64,000 nt of DNA from Acetivibrio ethanolgignens (GTDB lineage: Bacteria > Bacillota > Clostridia > Lachnospirales > Lachnospiraceae), in NCBI RefSeq assembly GCF_001461035.1, contig NZ_LNAM01000186.1:9648-73647 (forward strand). The letters are read 5' to 3'. Of this stretch, positions 60,361 through 64,000 are shown piece after piece. The notes beneath the pieces are model-generated. The model saw nothing but the letters and a program-made list of their open reading frames with translations. It was not told where the DNA came from and did no database searches. Made by a program: the position numbers and the translations under genes. How positions within the stretch are numbered: position 1 is the first letter of the stretch; every line of letters starts with the position of its first letter.

Positions 60361-61650
60361 ATGATACGATATGCAATGCAGGAACTAATAAAATGGAAAG
60401 AAAAGCCGAATCGAAAGCCGTTAATTATAAAAGGAGCCAGACAGGTTGGAAAAACGTGGCTGATGAAGGAATTTGGAAAACAGTATTTTGATAATATGGC
60501 ATATATTAATTTTGATAATAATGAGCGAATGAAAAACGTATTTGATGGAGATTATGACATTGAGCGTATCTTGATGGCAATTAATATTGAGTCAAAGGAA
60601 ACGGTTTTTCCCCAGAAAACTCTGATTATTTTTGATGAGATTCAGGAGGCACCAAGGGCGATTACCTCATTGAAATATTTTCAGGAGAATGCACCAGAGT
60701 ATGCCATTGTTGCAGCTGGGTCTCTGTTGGGAGTAGCTATACATGAGGGTGTTTCTTTTCCTGTGGGAAAGGTAGATATTATGGACCTGTATCCTCTTAA
60801 TTATCGGGAATTTTTGGAGGCCGTAGGGGAAAAGAAACTGGTGCAGCTTATTACAAAGAAGGATTACAGGATGATGTCTGTTTTCAAGGACAAATATATT
60901 GACTGGCTAAAACGATATTATTACATTGGTGGTATGCCGGAGGTTGTGGCTGATTTTATAAAGAACAGGGATTTCAATCAGGTAAGAAAGATACAAAGTA
61001 CGATTATTGCTCTTTATGAAAGTGATTTTGGAAAGCATACTACAGAAAATCAATTAGCAAGAATAAGAATGGTGTGGAATTCTATTCCAATGCAGTTGGC
61101 AAAAGAAAATAAAAAATTCTTTTTTGGACAGATAAAGGAAGGGGCAAGGGCAAAAGATTTTGAACTTGCGATAGAATGGCTTCTTGATTGCGGATTGATA
61201 AAAAAGGTATATCGTGTAAATAAACCTGCAGTTCCATTGAAGGCCTATATGGAGTTCAGTGCATTTAAGCTGTTTTTGTTAGACGTAGGACTTTTAGGAG
61301 CTTTAAGTGAACTGGATGCCGGATCTATTCTGGATGGAAATGATTTATTTACAGAATTTAAAGGAGCATTGACAGAGCAATATGTTTGTCAGCAGCTGGT
61401 TTCAGATACAGCCTATACACCGTTTTATTATGCGTCGGAGAAAGCTACTTATGAGGTGGACTTTATTGTACAGAAGGGCTCGCAGATTGTACCACTGGAG
61501 GTAAAAGCAGAAGAAAATCTACAAGCGAAAAGCTTGAAATTTTTTTGTAGTAAGTATGAACCGGAGTATGCGGTTCGTACCTCAATGTCCGATTATCGGG
61601 TGCAGGACTGGATGGTTAATCTTCCCCTTTATGCAATTTCCAATTTATAG
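60361..61650 (+). CDS. DUF4143-family AAA ATPase
   Basis: A 429-residue protein with an N-terminal AAA domain (Walker A IKGARQVGKTWLMK, Walker B TLIIFDEIQEAPRA, VAAGSLLGVA) and a C-terminal DUF4143 region with a nuclease-fold signature (EVDFIVQ...IVPLEVKAEEN, like PD-(D/E)xK). Such ATPases are widespread in gut anaerobes, often in many copies, with no settled function; roles in DNA handling or toxin-like modules have been suggested. It has its own promoter and terminator and stands alone between secreted proteins. Confidence 0.85.
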   Translation: MIRYAMQELIKWKEKPNRKPLIIKGARQVGKTWLMKEFGKQYFDNMAYINFDNNERMKNVFDGDYDIERILMAINIESKETVFPQKTLIIFDEIQEAPRAITSLKYFQENAPEYAIVAAGSLLGVAIHEGVSFPVGKVDIMDLYPLNYREFLEAVGEKKLVQLITKKDYRMMSVFKDKYIDWLKRYYYIGGMPEVVADFIKNRDFNQVRKIQSTIIALYESDFGKHTTENQLARIRMVWNSIPMQLAKENKKFFFGQIKEGARAKDFELAIEWLLDCGLIKKVYRVNKPAVPLKAYMEFSAFKLFLLDVGLLGALSELDAGSILDGNDLFTEFKGALTEQYVCQQLVSDTAYTPFYYASEKATYEVDFIVQKGSQIVPLEVKAEENLQAKSLKFFCSKYEPEYAVRTSMSDYRVQDWMVNLPLYAISNL

Positions 61651-61679
61651 CTTTTAAAAAAGAAAAAAACAAGTATATT

Positions 61680-61711
61680 ACCTCGGTTTTCGGCAAAAAT
61701 AAAACCGAGGT
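61680..61711 (+). promoter_or_regulatory. Hairpin enclosing the ribosome binding site of the LytM-like gene
   Basis: ACCTCGGTTTT and AAAACCGAGGT form a perfect 11-bp stem, 9 bp before the ATG at 61719 and followed by GATTTTT. The ribosome binding site GAGGTG lies in the right arm. It can act as a terminator for the upstream gene and could hide the site in a read-through transcript. Confidence 0.65.
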
Positions 61712-61718
61712 GATTTTT

Positions 61719-62486
61719 ATGAAGAAGGGATTTTATGCAAGCCTGGCTGTGGGTGTAATTGCAATTACTGCGGTTGGAATTATAGCAGCCCAAAATACAA
61801 AAAGTCAGGAGCAGCCAGAGCATCTGGCACAAATAGAAGAGCAGGCAGCAAATACACCGGAAACAAAAGCACCGGAGATTGAGAAACCTGAAGCTGAGAT
61901 AACAGAGGTTGAAGCACCAGAAACGAAGGTACCGGAGAGCCAGGAGCCGGTAAGTCAAAAAGAGCAGCCAGAGGAAAATAAGGAACCGGAGGCAGAAAAG
62001 CAGCCCAAAAAGGAGACAGCACCGGAGGTTTCCCAGGTTATGTCGGGAGCAGACAGTGTGAAAAATCTTTCCTTTAAAGAAGAGGAGGGACTTATCTGGC
62101 CTGTTGTAGGGGATGTACTTTTAAAGTACAGTATGGACAAGTCTATTTATTTTAAGACACTGGCACAGTATAAGGTAAATCCAGCAGTAGTGATTGCGGC
62201 AAAGGAGGATACGGAGGTCTTAAGTGCGGCGAAATGTGTGGTGACAGACGTTAGCGAGAGTGAGGAAACAGGAGTGACTCTGACAGCAACCCTGGGTGAT
62301 GGATATGAAGTGGTCTATGGGCAGCTGAAGGAGGTTAAGGCAAAGGTCGGTGACACAATAGAAAGGGGCAGTGTCATTGGCAAAATAGCAAAACCAACAA
62401 AATATTATGTGGCAGAGGGCACCAACCTTTATTTTGCGGTATTGCAGGATGGGAAACCAGTAGATCCACTGCTGTTACTAGAGTAG
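61719..62486 (+). CDS. Degenerate LytM/M23-domain protein, SpoIIQ-like
   Basis: A 255-residue membrane-anchored protein: short N-terminus, one membrane segment (ASLAVGVIAITAVGIIAA), a Glu/Pro/Lys-rich linker (about residues 30-110) and a LytM-type fold (IWPVVGDVLLKYSMDK, VIAAKEDTEVLSAAKCVV, LGDGYEVVYGQL, YFAVLQDGKPVDPLLLL). The zinc ligands HxxxD and HxH of active M23 peptidases are absent, as in Bacillus SpoIIQ, which bridges forespore and mother cell with SpoIIIAH. A SpoIIQ role is likely in a spore former but not proven. Start ATG at 61719. Confidence 0.75.
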   Translation: MKKGFYASLAVGVIAITAVGIIAAQNTKSQEQPEHLAQIEEQAANTPETKAPEIEKPEAEITEVEAPETKVPESQEPVSQKEQPEENKEPEAEKQPKKETAPEVSQVMSGADSVKNLSFKEEEGLIWPVVGDVLLKYSMDKSIYFKTLAQYKVNPAVVIAAKEDTEVLSAAKCVVTDVSESEETGVTLTATLGDGYEVVYGQLKEVKAKVGDTIERGSVIGKIAKPTKYYVAEGTNLYFAVLQDGKPVDPLLLLE

Positions 62487-62702
62487 GAGAACTTTTCTCC
62501 TGCTCTTTTCATATGATAAGAAAGAAGCAGAAAAAAGGCGGCATCTACATAATGATAATCCGCAGCCGGAAAGCTCTTACAGGAATGTCAAAGCCTTTTT
62601 TCTGTACCAGGAAAGCTCTTGTGGAAAATGGGAAAATACAAGCAATACCGGCTGCTTTTTTAAGTCTTAAAGAATTTTAAGAAGATTTTATGTGATATTA
62701 AG

Positions 62703-62756
62703 CTTTACATTTTAGAATAAATAACAGAATCGCTAAAACGGTTACAAAATGTAAAG
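62703..62756 (+). promoter_or_regulatory. tctC upstream region: inverted repeat and cre-like site
   Basis: CTTTACATTTT (62703-62713) and AAAATGTAAAG (62746-62756) are a perfect inverted repeat spanning the leader. Within it, CTAAAACGGTTACA (62733-62746) fits the CcpA cre consensus at 12 of 14 positions. The ribosome binding site AAAGGAG overlaps the right arm. The rest of 62487-62700 holds a small AGGAGA/TCTCCT hairpin just after the upstream stop and nothing else I can name. Confidence 0.45.
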
Positions 62757-62767
62757 GAGAAGATAAC

Positions 62768-63772
62768 ATGAAGAAAAGATTATTGGGATTGCTTTTGGTT
62801 ATGGCTATGGCGGTCACCGCAGTAGGATGCGGACAGAAGTCAGAGCCTGCAGCAGACGGACAGACATCAGGAGATAGTCAGGCAGCAGACGGGACAGGCT
62901 GGACCTGGGACAGAAAGATTGAAATTGTGTGCCCATGGGGTGCCGGTGGCGGAGCTGATACAACCTTAAGACAGTTCGCTACTGCACTGGAAAAGGAAAT
63001 CGGAGTATCTGTAGTTGTTAACAATAAGGCAGGTGCCGGTGGAGTTACAGGTGTTGAGTATGCAACCAGTCAGCCAGCGGATGGTTATACCTGGCTATTA
63101 TGTACACCATCTCCACTGCTTGCACAGATTAGTGGTGCGACTGAATTTGATGTATACGGAAAGCTTACACCAGTATGTCAGTTAGTACATGACTGTAACG
63201 TTTTCGTAACAGGGGCAAATGCACCATTTAAAAATTATGAAGAGCTGAAGGCTTATGTAGAGGCTAACCCTGGAAAGGTAAAATGCGGCGTTATGTCTAT
63301 TACCGGTCTTGATTATGCCTGTGTTGTAGGAACCTTTGGTGACAAGGTAGAGGCTGTTGCTTATTCTGAGGGTGCTCAGTTAAATTCTGATATCATTGGT
63401 GGACATATTGACCTTGCAGTTACAGGACCAGCAGAAGTGGCAGCTATGATTGCTTCCGGCGATATGAAGGCTATTTTATCCTGTACGGAGGAAAGACTGA
63501 CACTGGCTGGTTATGAAAACGTAGAATGCACAGGCGAGCTTGGAATCGACTGCTTCTATGGACCTTACAGAGGAATCTTTGCTGCAAATGGAACCCCGGA
63601 AGAAGCAATCAAGGCCTTTGAAGCAGCTGCAGAAAGGGCGGTAGCAAGTGATGATTTTCAGAATTGGGCTAAGGCAGAAGGCTTAGATCAGCGTCCGGGT
63701 TGGAAGAACATGACAGACTTCAAGGCTGCATGGGATACCGATAACCAGGAGCTGGGAAACGTTATTAAATAG
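62768..63772 (+). CDS. tctC: Tripartite tricarboxylate transporter substrate-binding protein
   Basis: A 334-residue lipoprotein of the TctC/Bug family. A signal peptide ends in a lipobox (VTAVGC), then an acidic linker, then the binding fold with IEIVCPWGAGGGADTTLRQF, NNKAGAGGVTGVEY and PADGYTWLL. The family captures citrate or other organic acids for the TctAB permease. It is followed by a tctB-like gene, so the usual CBA operon is likely, continuing outside the window. Confidence 0.92.
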   Translation: MKKRLLGLLLVMAMAVTAVGCGQKSEPAADGQTSGDSQAADGTGWTWDRKIEIVCPWGAGGGADTTLRQFATALEKEIGVSVVVNNKAGAGGVTGVEYATSQPADGYTWLLCTPSPLLAQISGATEFDVYGKLTPVCQLVHDCNVFVTGANAPFKNYEELKAYVEANPGKVKCGVMSITGLDYACVVGTFGDKVEAVAYSEGAQLNSDIIGGHIDLAVTGPAEVAAMIASGDMKAILSCTEERLTLAGYENVECTGELGIDCFYGPYRGIFAANGTPEEAIKAFEAAAERAVASDDFQNWAKAEGLDQRPGWKNMTDFKAAWDTDNQELGNVIK

Positions 63773-63810
63773 AGTTTTTAAATGAAAAAATAGAGAAGTA
63801 GGTGATTCTT

Positions 63811-64000
63811 TTGGTAATGGAATTAGTTTTCAACGCCGCATTGCTGCTTTTCTGTGGATATGCTTTTTATTACATAAGTGCGACAACACCAGGTTCGACA
63901 CCAACAGAGCTGGGTGCTGCATTCTGGCCGCACATCATTCTTGTACTGCTAATGCTTTTAATAGCAGTAAATATCTATAACCTTGTAAAGGAAGCAAAAG
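63811..64000 (+). CDS. tctB: Tripartite tricarboxylate transporter small permease, TctB type (3' truncated by the window)
   Basis: The first 63 codons encode MELVFNAALLLFCGYAFYYI and LGAAFWPHIILVLLMLLIAV: two membrane segments with the PTELGAAFWP motif of TctB. TTG at 63811 fits the spacing to TAGGTGA; the ATG at 63817 is the alternative. The rest lies outside the window. Confidence 0.8.
   Translation, partial: MVMELVFNAALLLFCGYAFYYISATTPGSTPTELGAAFWPHIILVLLMLLIAVNIYNLVKEAK

Overview
The window reads as chromosomal DNA of a spore-forming, anaerobic member of the Clostridia, most likely Lachnospiraceae. The pointers are a moderate-to-low GC content, strong AGGAGG ribosome binding sites, sporulation genes (spoVG, spoVT, yabP, yabQ, spoIIE, a SpoVB-type flippase), a paired glgC/glgD, a DRTGG-domain gene, and oxygen-sensitive AsrABC-type iron-sulfur enzymes. 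Species cannot be fixed from the sequence alone.

Layout. 1-2.7 kb: the tail of a proline-rich surface protein and a Cache-type chemoreceptor. 2.9-12.7 kb: an anaerobic respiration locus, with a DRTGG protein, moeA, asrABC, a molybdenum nitrate-reductase-type enzyme with its four-cluster ferredoxin and NAD(P)H oxidoreductase, a TDT-family anion channel, and a Crp-type regulator. A GTGA-N6-TCAC palindrome sits at about -41.5 of the moeA promoter, the classic class II Crp/Fnr activator position. 12.7-16.2 kb: a FecBCD-type ABC importer, divergent from a second Crp-type regulator across a perfect 10-bp inverted repeat. 16.3-21.2 kb: prs, dnaC, dnaD and murC, with a dense cluster of DnaA boxes between dnaD and murC. 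21.4-27.2 kb: glgC, glgD, spoVG, a SpoVB-like flippase and asnS.

27.4-34.8 kb is a mannitol-type PTS locus (mtlA, mtlR, mtlF and a SorE-like zinc dehydrogenase). It carries a decayed mtlA-like remnant and is split by a 1.5-kb island. The island is bounded by imperfect inverted repeats and holds a frameshifted secreted toxin, a probable immunity gene and two gene fragments. 35-42.1 kb: a PrsW-type protease, a second chemoreceptor, a GGDEF protein with a cysteine cluster, spoVT, mazG, hup, rqcP, yabP, yabQ and divIC. 42.2-43.2 kb: tRNA-Met followed by a TnpB scar, an antitoxin-like fragment and an intact RelBE-type pair.

43.3-49.5 kb is the conserved spoIIE-tilS-hpt-ftsH block. The spoIIE promoter keeps the 21-bp spacing and the 0A-like box known from Spo0A-dependent promoters. 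49.6-62.5 kb: a candidate small RNA, a CPBP-family protein, sstT, ileS behind an unusually short T-box-like leader, glgP, sppA, an RDD protein, a secreted protein, a DUF4143 ATPase and a degenerate LytM/M23 protein. 62.7-64 kb: the start of a tripartite tricarboxylate transporter operon (tctC, then tctB cut by the window edge).

Most of the window is ordinary, compact core genome. The accessory or novel parts are the Crp-controlled asr/nar locus, the mtl island, the tRNA-Met scar and several regulatory elements (DnaA-box cluster, short T-box, hairpins that cover ribosome binding sites).
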